Source: Nymphaea colorata (Eukaryota > Streptophyta > Magnoliopsida > Nymphaeales > Nymphaeaceae). Taken from it: a DNA stretch of 64,000 bases. The stretch is taken from positions 3,658,001-3,722,000 of the forward strand of contig NC_045148.1 of the NCBI RefSeq assembly GCF_008831285.2. Reading direction: 5' to 3'. Positions 12,854-31,215 of the stretch are shown piece by piece (position 1 is the stretch's first letter; each line of letters starts with the position of its first letter). The position numbers and the translations under genes were made by a program. The notes below the pieces were generated by a model. That model was not told the DNA's origin. It saw only the letters and a program-made list of their open reading frames with translations, and did no database searches.

Positions 12854-13001
12854 TTTCTAGAACTTGACAATTATTAAAGGAGAAGAAACCTGTATTTCTT
12901 TTTAATTTGCATATTTGCACTCTTACATTTCTAGAACTTGACAATTATTAAAGGAGATGAAACAAGTTAGAGTGAAAGTTTTAATTTGCACATTTGCACT
13001 T
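12854..13001. repeat. Tandem duplication, period 74 bp
   Basis: TTTCTAGAACTTGACAATTATT, then AAAGGAGA.GAAAC, starts at 12854 and again at 12928. Both copies continue to TTTTAATTTGCA.ATTTGCACT. Confidence 0.9.
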
Positions 13002-13603
13002 TCAAACCTGCTTTTAGTTTCAAAGTTTGCCATGCATTTTTCTTAATACTAGATGAATGTAATCCCACCACCCACTTCATTGAAGTTCATTTTATCAGCA
13101 ATCACACGCCATATTTCTATTAACCTGGACTTTATTTCAACGTTCACTGTTGTTCTCAAACAGGTTTATGCAGATCCTCACTTCTTCCCACATCCAAAGA
13201 CAGCTATGAGTCGCTAAGGTAGTGTTTCAAATATTTCAGAACATGGTTTTATTACTTCTGGAATTACTTTCGTGCTCAATCATTTGCAGTTAAAAAACTT
13301 ATTTTAGCAGCTACATGCATGATTGTAGTTTGAATTACCCGTTTGTGAATTGGTTGTTTCTGTCTCTAGATTTGCCTCTGTCTCTTTCTCCATATATATG
13401 CATATGGTTATACAGACTCAAGAAAACCATTGCTAAAGATGTAAAACCATGCCTAGAGGTCTTTAGGCGCAGGATTAATAGGCAATGTTTTTACTCTTTA
13501 TTGCAACACTATTGAACCATTCGCACAAGTTTGTAGCAATGGTTTTTAAGATTTTTAGCCATGGATTTAGCTGCCAAAAAAAATGCAATTTTTGTACTGT
13601 CTG

Positions 13604-13747
13604 GTATATAAGGATTTTTGGTTTGGTAGCTATCTGGTTCTTATATATATATATATATAAGAACCAGATAGCTACATATATATATATATCAAACATATAT
13701 AAGGATTTGGGTTTGGTAGCTATCTGGTTCTTATATATATATATATA
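13604..13747. repeat. Direct repeat flanking a perfect 50-bp palindrome
   Basis: The block TATATAAGGATTT.GGTTTGGTAGC, then TATCTGGTTCTTATATATAT, occurs at about 13604-13650 and again at about 13695-13742. Between them the first copy continues into its own exact reverse complement, giving a perfect palindrome at 13626-13675 with two 25-base arms and no spacer. Confidence 0.95.
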
Positions 13748-13959
13748 AAACATTGGGTTTATAAGTTTAAAAACAGCAGAAAAATGAAGTCCATCTTGAT
13801 TTTACTATTTCTTAGTACAGTTTTATAGCAAAGGGTTGTCCTTGAGAAACTTCTCGCTTGTTAAAGTTGACCATGATGATCCAACCGCAGCGCAGAAAGA
13901 AGAGAGAAATCAGGGCTAACAAAACAGAAAGACTTTTTTTTAAAAAAAAGAAGAAAAAG

Positions 13960-13965
13960 AAAAAA
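13960..13965 (-). terminator. Pol III T6 terminator of tRNA-Lys
   Basis: Six A on the plus strand are six T on the minus strand, immediately 3' of the tRNA. A longer T-rich stretch follows. Confidence 0.85.
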
Positions 13966-13970
13966 TAACA

Positions 13971-14043
13971 CGCCGTCTGTGGGAATCGAACCCACGACCA
14001 CGTGGTTAAAAGCCACGCGCTCTACCGGCTGAGCTAAGACGGC
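13971..14043 (-). tRNA. tRNA-Lys, anticodon UUU
   Basis: Read on the minus strand, a complete 73-nt cloverleaf: acceptor GCCGTCT paired with AGACGGC, D arm GCTC/GAGC, anticodon stem CGTGG/CCACG with loop CTTTTAA (anticodon TTT), variable TGGTC, T arm GTGGG/CCCAC with loop TTCGATT, discriminator G. Internal A and B boxes are intact and a T6 run (complement of 13960-13965) lies six nt past the 3' end as a Pol III terminator. No intron. It decodes AAA/AAG lysine codons in the cytosol. The sequence is typical of plant nuclear tRNA-Lys, not of an organelle gene. Confidence 0.97.
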
Positions 14044-14149
14044 CTGCGTACATTCAATTCCCACAAAAGAATAATAAGGTTTTTATCTTGTCAGAGCGCA
14101 CTCGACTAGGACTCTGGATAAACTAGGAAGCATATCTACACCGTGCACA

Positions 14150-14730
14150 TTGATATTTGCTTGACATTAAGAACTAATCCAGTTTCCCAACATCAGACTC
14201 AACACTCAATCCTGAATTTTGGAATCCAATGCAGCCTACCGGAGTATGATCCAGCTTTTACATTGAGTGTCTCAGATCCCGAACTTAGTGTTTGGTTCAA
14301 TCAGCTAAACCATACGTCGCTCTACCAAATCCGACTAGAATTTATAAACCTTATTTTCCTGTTGATAATCGCATAGCCAGTAAATGCTCCCTTGATTGTT
14401 GAAGCTTCACCTGCTACAATGCACAAGTCGATTTCACCTCCGCCATTACCGCCCGGTGATGATGAGCACAGGCCTTACGGCAAAGGGGAGCAGGACCGAC
14501 TCCCTCTGTAATCTCTCTTACTCTCTGGAGCGATGTGCCTTTTCATACTTAAGCGTGTCCATCGCTCATCAAAAATGGGCATGCTTGTACATGAGAGGAA
14601 AAAGACCATTATGAGCACGAATACAAACATCACAATTATAAAAGATAACGAATCAACTCTTCATTATCATATCATTAAAGGCCACTTAAAGTTGGATTAA
14701 ACAGATAATTCCAACATTCTCCCACCTGGC
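14150..14730 (-). mobile_element. Copia-type 3' LTR with polypurine tract (fragment)
   Basis: On the minus strand CCAGGTGGGAGAA (14717-14729) runs into TGTTGGAATTATCTGTTTAATCC. This is the characteristic polypurine tract plus LTR start of many plant copia elements. The LTR would extend downward from 14716; its far end near 14150 is a guess. The adjoining minus-strand sequence above 14730 no longer reads as RNase H, so only a fragment survives. Confidence 0.5.
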
Positions 14731-14930
14731 CTGATGATATGTAGTTTGTTAACTAAGACATCCCTAAGCTTAAAGCCGGGGGTGGGGTGGGTTTATGATA
14801 CAAACTTCTCGATCGAAGAATACTTTATTAAACAATATCCGCTCTCCTACATAAGTTTTTTGCTCTGCCCCTCATATCGTGACCTAAATCAACCCGCAAC
14901 CTTGGGAAATCTTGTGCTTTAGACAAGTTT

Positions 14931-16560
14931 CATGGCTCTGCTTATTATATTAACAAAAAAAATGTGAATCGAATCTGAAGAAACAATGTTTGTAAACTAA
15001 GTGGGTGTTTGATTATCTCAAGTTTAAAATTCATGGACTTGATGTGAAATATTTTGGCTGATGTGCAAAAGATCCACACATTAAATCTACAGTTTATCAA
15101 ACTATGGACCTAAAATCCAAGAAAAGGTCGGATTTAAGATCCAAGGGGGAGGGTGCGATCTTAAATATATAGTTCTCAAATCTTAAGGATTTTACATCAG
15201 ATACAATTAAATAACCTCTAAATGATCTGGCTAGATTCATGATGCGCCTAAGCGAATTTGAAGCTACCAAAATGAATAATAAACTGAGCTGACCATATAG
15301 CTAGCATAGAAGCTGCAATCCATCGACATGATTTGGATCTATATCTCTCTTGCAGACCTAACCTTCTAAAGCAAGCCTAGTATGATCAGAAAACCTAAAT
15401 CAGACCTCATGTGAAAGCCCTGATTGGTTTTATAAAGTTATTTATGTTTCATTTTTAAATATTTAGAGCATTACTTTTATGTATACAACAAAAAAGGCTC
15501 TCTACTTTGTTGGCTTCTTATAGGAATTCCAAATTTTCTTCTTATTTAAACCCAGATCTGAAGTCCTCAGTGGGGACACTGGTAATTAAGCTCCTCGACC
15601 TGCCTCACCAAACCTCTCGTACACATACGACTTTGTTATAATACACAGAATTTAAACATTAATAATTTTTGGCGAAGGAAGATTCAAAGGAACAATACTG
15701 AAGCTAAAGTACTTATAGGTATGGTATCTTGTAATTATTAGAGGAGGTCCGACCTGCTGCCTGCTGGCACCAATCTGAGGCAAATATATAATAGCTAGAG
15801 AAAGGTAGATTTTCTGATATCCGGATAATGCAAAAGGGAACTCATTTTTGCCTTCAAACAGTTCTGCAGATTCACACGTGCAAGGGCGCGTTGTGATTGG
15901 TTTGTCGTACTGACGTTATCTATAGAGACGTTGAGAGAGTTCGCTTTTATGAAGGTGAACACTTTTTTTTTTGGGTTCCCACCTTTACAGAAATTTCTTG
16001 ACAACTGCCAAAGTTTCATCAATAAGAAATCTAGATCTCAGTAGTTTCCGATACATCTGATACGAATTTTAAGTTAAACATCTTTCCACCAAACAAATGA
16101 AAGACATGAATAGTCGGCACAACTGATGATAGATCCTCTCCAATTGACTGTTTGCCTACCACCCATAAACAGGTGAAAGTTCTTAGTGGTCGACAGGCTT
16201 TCACTTCATAGCATTTTACTTTTGGGAGAGGCTATGAATACAATATCCTAAACCAACATACCCGGCTTCTATGCCAGCCGATTGAGTTAATCAAAGTTGA
16301 TTAAAGTGTTAAATATACAATTTTGATTATTTTTGTAATAGAACAAATTAAGCAAAACAATTGGAATGAGGTTCGTAATAAACTTAGAATTTACTTTCAT
16401 TTTTTTACCATTAAAATTGATACCCAAATTGAATCTATGGGCATTCAATGTATTAAATGAATGCGTATGTCCTTGTAATACTTAAATGGAAAATGACTCA
16501 TTGTATTTTGCAGTTGTAAAAATATGTAGAGTTTTGAAAAATTTGGGTCTGCTTCTGCAA
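14931..16560. other. Intergenic, upstream of HEMC
   Basis: No gene recognised. This block holds the promoter of HEMC at its right end. No convincing TATA box is visible in the last 150 bases before 16640; the only A/T candidate is AATAAAAT at about 16558. Confidence 0.5.
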
Positions 16561-16699
16561 TAAAATACTAAATGAAGCAGTCCAGATGAAAGAATGTACA
16601 CAGGACCCTGGGTCTCTAATCCTTAAGCCCCATCTAAAACGTTGCCATGGGTCATCACTCTCTTTCCTCCTCCTCCCCTTCTTCTTGTTGGTTCCGAGG

Positions 16700-23482
<6,783 letters not shown>

Positions 23483-24639
23483 GATGAAGGAAAAACATGA
23501 GCAGTTCTTATCTTCATCCAAATACTGCACAACATCCCTGCAGTATAAGCTGTAATTGAAATTCTGGTTCAGTTTTTTATGGAGTCCAGTTTTTGTTTTC
23601 TTGCTTTCTTGTCGAGGTTCATTGTAGAAGTTATTGAAGAGAAGGTGAGGTTTCTGTAATTGATGGTGAGGTGCCAATAGATGTGGTTGCTGGTGATTTG
23701 ATTGTTAAAGCACATCCGTTTGTCTGTCAATTTGAAGCCTATGGCTGCTGATTCAATCTATGATGCAAGCTTGGATGATTGGAATTTTATGATATCATTG
23801 CATATTCACCCTTCAATTTGTTCCTTGCTGGTTCATTTTGCAATTGTTAGTTGAATTAGTTGAGAAGGGAATCAAGCCTATGGCCGTCTCTCCTACATAA
23901 ACTTTATCCTGCTACTTATGATCTGCATGGCGAGTAGGAGGTCATTTATATTGTCAAGTAAGTGCAGCCAATTTTTTTTTTTTTTTCCAATTTTTAATCA
24001 AGCTGTATCTTCAGTTTTAAATGTATCACGAGATTTTTGGAAGAAAAATATGCCTTTCTCGTCCAGGAAGTCCAGTAGTTCACGCCATTAACCCAAACTA
24101 GTAGATAAAGCGGCCTCATTCACACCATTAATCCAATCTGTGCTTTTTCTCCTTCCCCCTTCCGACAAGCTTGCCTTTAGATTTTTGCAGAGCCAGCTAT
24201 TGTTTCCTGTAATGTCTAGCAACGTTTTAACTTTTTGAAAAGCAGAAAGAAAAACTCACTTTGTTCGAAGTTGGAGCTACATCTTGGCCTTTACGTTGTG
24301 GATATATTACCAATTTCCAACCGTTTTTCTGATATTCAGATACTATTTGGAAAAATAACAAACAAAATGTCTTTATTCTACTATTATCAACTATGGGAAC
24401 ACGGGAAAACCTATGGACGGAGTTTTATGATTCACGTATGCTACTTGTTTCAACTTGAGATCTTCGTTAACAGAAAGGCCACTTCTCTTGGCATATTGGA
24501 ATCCTCCTGCCTCTATGGCACTAATAGAAAAGAAAAGCTCTTACCTATCCGAATAAACATGCTTTTCTCCAAGTTGCCTCCATAGTACATATTTACTGGA
24601 ATAGAAATTTAGAACAGAACCACGAAAAGGCGAATATGT
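23483..24639. other. Convergent intergenic region and HEMC 3' UTR
   Basis: Holds the HEMC 3' UTR, whose end is not certain because no AATAAA occurs near the stop, and a T15-like run near 23970. The open frame 24235-24585 has no recognisable motif and runs against the CYSTM transcript side. Confidence 0.5.
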
Positions 24640-24645
24640 TTTATT
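24640..24645 (-). promoter_or_regulatory. Poly(A) signal AATAAA of the CYSTM gene
   Basis: Minus-strand AATAAA about 80 nt past the TGA stop, in the context ATGTAATAAAACAT. Confidence 0.7.
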
Positions 24646-24723
24646 ACATGTGAATGAAAAATGTAAGCCAGATAAAGAAACCGTACATAGTAAAATGATA
24701 CACAAGTAAAATCAAGGGGAAGT

Positions 24724-25935
24724 TCAAAAGCAGGCATCAAGGAGACAGCAGCAACATAAGGCAGCACAACTGCAAGGCAGAAGAGAAAACGAACAGTGGT
24801 CAGAATAGAACATTACATGAACCCTGGCCTCTATCAATCATGATAACCCTTGCTTGTTAAGTTTAATTCATCTCTTCAATAGATGTTAACTTTTGGATGC
24901 TTAGGTAGAAGGAGATAATCAATTGTGGTAGTGTCAGGATTTACATAGACAAACATATATATTTAGGAAAACAAATAGCTACTAGAATCTTACGTATAAC
25001 CAATTTCATGAGAATCAATCAATCCTAACAGACCAAACGGTGGAGATTAAGTTAAAAAATATGAAAACGAAAAAAGACTTTGCTAGAGGTTACCCTCTAA
25101 TCTTCATTAAAAATAATCAAGAAAACTGTACAACAATGGAATAAAGCATACTATTTTTTCAAGAGACTAAAAATATTCCTCAGGCAAGTGTTCTCATTTA
25201 ATAAAAGCTGATTTGTTTCCCACTTTCTTTCTTTCTTTCCCTCTCTCTCTCTCTCATCGTTTGAGGGGGATGGTATTTTGGTCTCTTGAAAAAATAGATT
25301 GGTTTTTATGTTTTAAACTTAATCTCTAATATCTCATTAGCTTAAAAATTGACAGGACAGAAGATTTTCATGAAATCTGGTATAAAAGAGCCTACTAGCT
25401 CTCTGTCTTTCTCTCTCTCTCTCATATATATATATGAGCAGGACAGTGCGTGTTTGACCCGGGGGAAGAGAGCAATCAACTAGTAGATCGGCCTCATCCC
25501 TAAGCTCTTCAGTATAATAGATGCTTTTAAGAAAGAGAATATGCCTCCCCGTGCTACATGGTCCGCCCTAATTACTTAATCGCATGTCGACAAAATCCGC
25601 TTCAAATATGAACAGGAAAAAACAAATGAGCTTGCATGTAATATACATAGAAAATATACAGTATAGGCGAACATAATTATAATAAGCTATCACAGGCACC
25701 GAATCCTAGCCAGCTATTTCACGCAACATGTGCATAAAACATGCGAGGTACGTATTCCAACATGTTTTATACTTTTACAGTAACGAGTGGAGGCCGGCCG
25801 AATTATTGATTCCTTCTGTTCCTCAAGCTCAATCAATCCACTCGAGAACAGTGTTTGATGCAACCCCAACTTTTTACGGGAGGAATTTGGGGTTACTGAT
25901 CAGATTTCGACGATTTCGACCGCCAAGCAAAGAGA

Positions 25936-25980
<45 letters not shown>

Positions 25981-26302
25981 CACCATCCCTTCAAGAATCC
26001 GTCTCCCCTGGATTTGGTCTCAGGGGCGGGGGGAGGGGGAGGAGGGTAGGCGCCAGCGTCTTGAGGAGGGTAGCCCATGGGAGGGTACCCTGCGGGCGGT
26101 GCCGGTGGAGGGTAGCCCTGTCCCGGTGGTGGGTAGCCTTGTCCCGGTGGTGGGTAGGCTGTTACATACCAAAATAACAAATAACGTCGTCACATCAATA
26201 TTGCCTCAGAGAAGTATTCACATACACAGAACTTGCATAACTAAAACAGATTCAAAGAGAGATGGAGGGAGAGAGACCTGGAGGAGGAGCGTTGTAACTC
26301 AT
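24724..26302 (-). CDS. Cysteine-rich transmembrane (CYSTM) family protein
   Basis: Small tail-anchored stress peptide of the plant CYSTM family. Exons on the minus strand are 26302-26278 (25 nt), 26158-25984 (175 nt) and 24769-24724 (46 nt), giving 81 residues. The protein starts MSYNAPPPAYPPPGQGYPPP, has Gly-Tyr-Pro-Pro repeats to about residue 40, a six-proline run, a charged linker ETKSRGDGFLKG, then the hallmark C-terminus GCCAALCCCCLLDACF. Eight cysteines and the short hydrophobic segment are all in the last exon or its boundary codon. The start is the only in-frame ATG before a typical MSYN opening. CYSTM proteins are membrane-associated and linked to metal, pathogen and abiotic stress tolerance; the exact role of this copy cannot be read from sequence. 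Intron 2 carries a long (GA)n run and intron 1 is only 119 nt. Confidence 0.93.
25408..25435. repeat. Compound (CT)n-(AT)n microsatellite
   Basis: A CT run followed directly by CATATATATATATATG, inside CYSTM intron 2. Confidence 0.9.
25940..25979. repeat. (GA)n microsatellite at CYSTM intron 2 donor side
   Basis: About 40 bases of AG dinucleotide on the plus strand. On the transcribed strand this is a CT run starting only a few bases after the exon 2 donor GTGAGC. Confidence 0.95.
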
Positions 26303-26388
26303 CTCTGCTACTCGGCGAACAGTTAGAGAGAGAAAGAGAGAGAGATTGGGAGGGGACTTGAGTGAGGGCGAGAGAGAAAGTGGTACCC

Positions 26389-26396
26389 TTATAAAC
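26389..26396 (-). promoter_or_regulatory. TATA box of the CYSTM gene
   Basis: Minus-strand TTTATAAG in the context TTGTTTATAAGGGTACC, about 90 nt upstream of the ATG. It would place the transcription start near 26360, followed by a CT-rich leader typical of plant 5' UTRs. Confidence 0.65.
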
Positions 26397-26402
26397 AAAT
26401 AA

Positions 26403-28775
26403 AGCAGAGCAGATGGTGGAGTTGTTGGCAATCGGTCCCTTTGGGAGTTGGTCCCCTTTAAACAATCAAACGAGATTGGTGTGGGGGCGGCGTTTACGCG
26501 GTAGCCATCGCCAACTTGCACAAGTTACCGGACGCCCTCGCAGACTCCCATTTCCACTTTTTCAACAGAGGCGTTCTCACATAGATCGTCTTTGTTTTAC
26601 CCTTAATTTAGAAAGGCTCATTTCCTTTTCTTTAAGCCACTGTCTGAGATGAGATGTGATGCAGCTAACAGTTTTCCTTCTAATGCTAACTCAGCAGTGT
26701 GTCGCTTCTTTCTTCTTCCTTGAGTCCACGTTAGATGTTAGGAGTCGGTTAGATGAGTGAAATATACGTAACGTTAGAAAAACATAATCTACTGTATTTG
26801 ACATTCTTTTTAAATAATAGACATTAGCTTAAAGCACTTCACCTTAGGCAAATTTTACCCTCATTAACAAGGGTGGCAGTTGATATGAAATTTGAATGAG
26901 TTCAAGGCCTAAAGGACCCGAAGTGTGTATATATATATATAAGATTGGGTGAAGAAACGACAGGAGAACAGCGCGTCAAAGGCGTGACGCTGCGGATGCT
27001 TCACGAGAAAGGCATCGCCCCTGCCGTCCCGGTCCACCTCTCTCCCGCGCGCCGCTTTTCATTCATCCTGACCAGACCTCCTGATACTTTCATTCTTGAG
27101 CATGGAAATATCTTCATTATTAGTCCCATCAGCATGTCATGAACGTCCGAGCCCAATGTCTGTCACTGCAAGCTGAATTAATACAGGCAGTCCAATTTTT
27201 TGAAACAAGTTCATTTTTTAAGTGTTTTAAACAATTTGAGAACATTGCGAAAAAAATTATTATGAGCCACATGTTTATAACATATATATTAATAAGTAAT
27301 GTCAGGCATGAATAAACGTTTTTCCCAAGGCTTCCTTCCCCCCAAGTATCGTCGAGGATGTGGTTACTCAACCAAATACCAAGCAGCTTAAACCAAATCA
27401 GATATTTGACATGCAATCAAACATTAACGCTGATTCCGGATGAGTGGAAATCTGTTGTTAGGTTCAAATCACATCCAAGACTAAATCTGATTATTAACGT
27501 CTAACTTGTATCCTTGAACTTGTACTTACCACAGCTGATCAGGCTGGTGGCAATTGGTATATTAATAGCGTATCATTAGTTTGATTCCCATGAACGGTGC
27601 TTTCTATGCTTCACAGAGGCAGTGTGTCACACTGAATTGAAGGTATCTAAACAGTCATTGACTTAGGAGGCTTGGGGAGGTGGGGCAGCAGGAGGGAAAG
27701 GCTTCAGCGCTCTTTTCCAGTTGATGAGTCCTTATCATCTCCCTCGCCTGGATTAGGAGTAGAAAAAACATCCAATTTAAATGCTATGCAGAATTTATAT
27801 ACTCACTACCAACTTTCATCGAATGTTAGGCTATCATAATATGTTAGGTTGGCCATCAAGAATGTTAATGAATTCCATAGAGGTTTGGGATCGGGGAACA
27901 GTTCTGCAGGATTTGGGCTCTCGAAGAAAAACCATTGGGAGATGATTTGTTGCGAAGGCAGGGTCTTTTTTCTCCATGGAACATTAAATATATAGTTAAC
28001 AAATTTTTAATTGACCAGTGACTAGAGGCTTGAAGTTTGAACCTAAGTCTATTGATGTCCAACCACTTAATTAAGCTTTTAGAGATTAGGCTCCGTGAAG
28101 CTTGTATGAAAATCCCACATAAATTTGCCCCTCCTTTGTTGTCAATCTGAATTTACCAAGGAAGAGGGGAGATAATCGTCATTCGATATTTCATCCTTTT
28201 TTTTTCTCTTGTTTTTGGCAGAACCATGGTCATCCAAAGTCTCAGAATGATGCTTGAATTCAATCTCTTTGAAACTTAGTAGTTAGGTTGCTTGCTCATG
28301 AGGGGAGGGTTGGTCGTTCCTTGCTTTTAGAAAGCCATTGCTTCTTTCGTTGGATGAAGTGGGAGCCGTCCTTCTTTTTCTTATGTTTGACAACCTGTGA
28401 GTGAGAACGTAAACCCTTGAACAGAGAAAAAGTTGACTCCGCGTAGAGGGCACTGGGGAATGGACAGCGGGGGAAAAACCACGATTGCCGTCCTTATTCT
28501 TCTTGTCAAGTTTCTAAAAGACGTTTAAAAAGTTGGTGATTATCAAATGTATTTTATCTTCTTATTTAATTTTTCACACCATTAAGCCAAAACAATCTTT
28601 TTGTTAGTTAACTCATGCAGAACGTTCACTTCTCTCAAAACTGTTTTTTACTAACTGTTTTCTGGTGTTTCAAAGGGATACTAAACTTATGTATCAGTGC
28701 CCTTCCCTCGGCCTCCTTCCGCACTCTTTGTAATCTTAACTTATTATTAATTTAAGTTGGACTCAGCCCCAAACC
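26403..28775. other. Intergenic, no gene recognised
   Basis: Upstream of the CYSTM gene. Mixed composition with a G+C-richer patch at 26940-27070 whose open frame (26945-27142) has no known motif. No RNA gene or bounded element seen. Confidence 0.5.
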
Positions 28776-29101
28776 TAAAGCCGGGCATCGGTTTGAGTAC
28801 CCCATGGTTCCCAGTACTTGGTCCGACTCGATCTCATACTCGAGCTAGAAAAAAGGACACTGGGCTGTTCTGAGTGGGTCCAAGTAAGCCCTATTTAGCA
28901 CGATAAGATTTTTAATACTTATTTTATTAATTTATATATATAATTATAATATTTTATTACAATTGATTATATATATATATTATTTTATATTAAAATATAT
29001 ATTTTTGATTTAGTCGGGCTGAGTTCGGACTCAGGTTTTAAGTGTTGGACTGAGCCCGGGCCTGGTTTCAGGTGTCGAGCTGACCCGATGCACAGGCTTA
29101 A
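28776..29101. mobile_element. hAT-type MITE candidate, copy 1
   Basis: Imperfect terminal inverted repeats TAAAGCCGGGCATCGG and, from the other end, TTAAGCCTGTGCATCGG. They enclose GC-rich subterminal sequence and an AT-rich core (28915-29010). The flanks CCAAACC and CCATACC match at six of seven bases and may be an aged target-site duplication. No transposase is encoded, so it would be non-autonomous. Confidence 0.6.
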
Positions 29102-30400
29102 CCATACCCTCCATTAAAACTGTTTAAAACAAATTTATGCTCATTAGCTTGTGTGTACATCTTTGTCTATATCCAATAATGATAATGTATAATTCATCAA
29201 AGATGGATTAGTTTATTCTTAATTGTTGTTTAAAATGATCAAATGTGTTTTTTTCTTGATTAATGCTAGCTAGCTATTTAAAAAAAGCTTAATTATATTA
29301 GCGAAGTAGGACAAACTCCCAATTACACGCTGATTTTTAGAGGCTAAGATGTTGAAATATTTCTTTTTTACTTAATAAAAAATTACTTTGTAGGAATGTG
29401 ATTTCAAGGATCCAAAGTCCATACAAGAACTTGGTGTGCTTTTAACAATATTAGTGAAGACTGAAGAGTCACTTTTTAAGCTTGTCTTTCATTTGATCTT
29501 TTTTCCTTCTCAGAAAGATGAGGTAACTTGGAAGAACCTTATGAATTATTATTCCAACGTACGTAGGAGGGCAATGAGTAAGAGGTGCCAGTTCAGAGGT
29601 GGATTCCTTTCTATGCCTAACGTATATTCCACCGAACCAGTGGCGCATGTGAGCTTGTCTGGGCAATTTCAAAGCAGACCACAGAAATCGCATGTTTTTT
29701 TCCTGACATTTATTTATTTACATACAGCTTGCTGCTTAAAAGATATACATTTAAAATATTACTGCGCCTCAGTCGGTAATTTCTGGCTCTGCTATTGAGC
29801 CCAAACTTACATTGCCTACCTCTGTTCGAGCAACTAGAGGACAAAGGAAGTGAGCCGTCCGTTAGGTGACCTCACTCAGGAGGAAGCCTAGTGCTCCAAC
29901 TCTTAATTTGAATTTTGGTTTGATTTTGTTAGTTTGATAATTTGCTTTAGGCAGACCTTGGACCATATTTATTGTCACATTCTCTTAATTAGAGCTATTA
30001 ACTAGTGCTTCTTATAAGCATGGGTGGGGAATCGGTGATGGATTTTAGAGACTTGAATTTCGCCAATTTCTTCTTCAAAGTTTGCCATTTGGTAAAATCC
30101 TACAAGCTTAATTGAGTAGCATTTATGTCAAAACATGCCATGAAGAGTAATTTGTCTGCTATATAGACCAGATATGGAAAAGAGACCACCATAAGGCAGT
30201 ACACGATATTCTTACAAGATAGGAAACTCATGAGGAAAGGCGATACTGCAATACAACAAGGAAAACACCACTCCTCCTCGAAAGGAAAGTGATCTCAACG
30301 GGCTTATATTTACATCGGACATAAGCACTATTTATCAGTTTGGCTTGAGCTTTTTCTTTTACAAAATGGCAATTAACCTTTATGTGTTCTTTTTGCCCCA
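29102..30400. other. Intergenic, no gene recognised
   Basis: AT-rich. The 120-codon open frame at 29436-29798 has no recognisable domain and its antisense is also open over part of its length, so it is not called a gene. Confidence 0.45.
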
Positions 30401-30411
30401 AGAGGTGTAGC

Positions 30412-30600
30412 AGGGTCGGGCTGGCAGAGCGGTGGTCGGTCGGCTGTCAATTCGATTCATATGGGCAACACTCTTTTAGAGTGCAAACAATGAATGTGTG
30501 ATGCTTAATTGATGGGTGTCCCGCTCCCCACCTAGATTCAAAAGTAGACGTGGACCCTAAGGCAGGGCAAAAGATAGAGGGGCTTCGGCATCTTCAAATA
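30412..30600 (+). mobile_element. tRNA-derived SINE candidate 1
   Basis: GGCTGGCAGAGCGGTGG resembles a Pol III A box. The B-box-like AATTCGATTCATA follows about 20 bases later, then a non-tRNA body with GGTGTCCCGCTCCCCACCT. The 3' end is undefined. Confidence 0.45.
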
Positions 30601-30661
30601 CCACTCCACCTTCTCTATATATTTTATTTTCATGAAACATATGGCTAGCATTAACAACAGA

Positions 30662-30699
30662 GAGCTTTGATTGTCACATTGAGCTTTGATTGTCACATT
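30662..30699. repeat. 19-bp perfect tandem duplication
   Basis: GAGCTTTGATTGTCACATT repeated twice without spacer. Confidence 0.98.
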
Positions 30700-31215
30700 G
30701 AAGATAATAGAAAAATAGTAACAACAGACAAAGAGAACTTAATTAGTGCATGGTTCGGCAGAAAGTCCTTCCTATATCCATGATGAAGAAAGCTTTATTT
30801 GTCCATTCATCCTTCAACATAAGATGAGAACCTTTATAATGCACATTCCTTACAATTTATTAAATGAAGGTATCTGCTGCATTGATTTTTCTGAGAAAGA
30901 TTAGGAATCATTCCAGCATCATTCCCATATTTCTTGATAGTTTGTTTTCCATCCTTCTTATGGTCTGATGAGTTTTCAGCATATAAAACTGCCTCCATAT
31001 TAGTCGATACACTACTTTTGGCAGATTTGACGGCTGCTCTTTTTTACTTGTGTTTTCTTCCTTCGAACAACAAGCCCATTATCACTCCTTCCACTCATCC
31101 CTCTAATATGCCTCCACAAATGAAGGAATTCAACAAGGAGCCTAAGCTTGGTTGGAAGGTCTTCCAAACAAGAAGAGGTTTAGTGAAATATCTGCTAATT
31201 GATGTAAGGAAGGAA

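Noticed and set aside
13861-14064. 67-codon frame across the tRNA gene
   Set aside because: It overlaps the tRNA-Lys completely.
16586-16699. Upstream in-frame start for HEMC
   Set aside because: The extra 38 residues precede a normal transit peptide and fall in a pyrimidine-rich leader; the ATG at 16700 gives the usual family length.
25728-26177. 149-codon plus-strand frame with Arg/Glu run
   Set aside because: It reads through the (GA)n microsatellite and the reverse strand of CYSTM exon 2.
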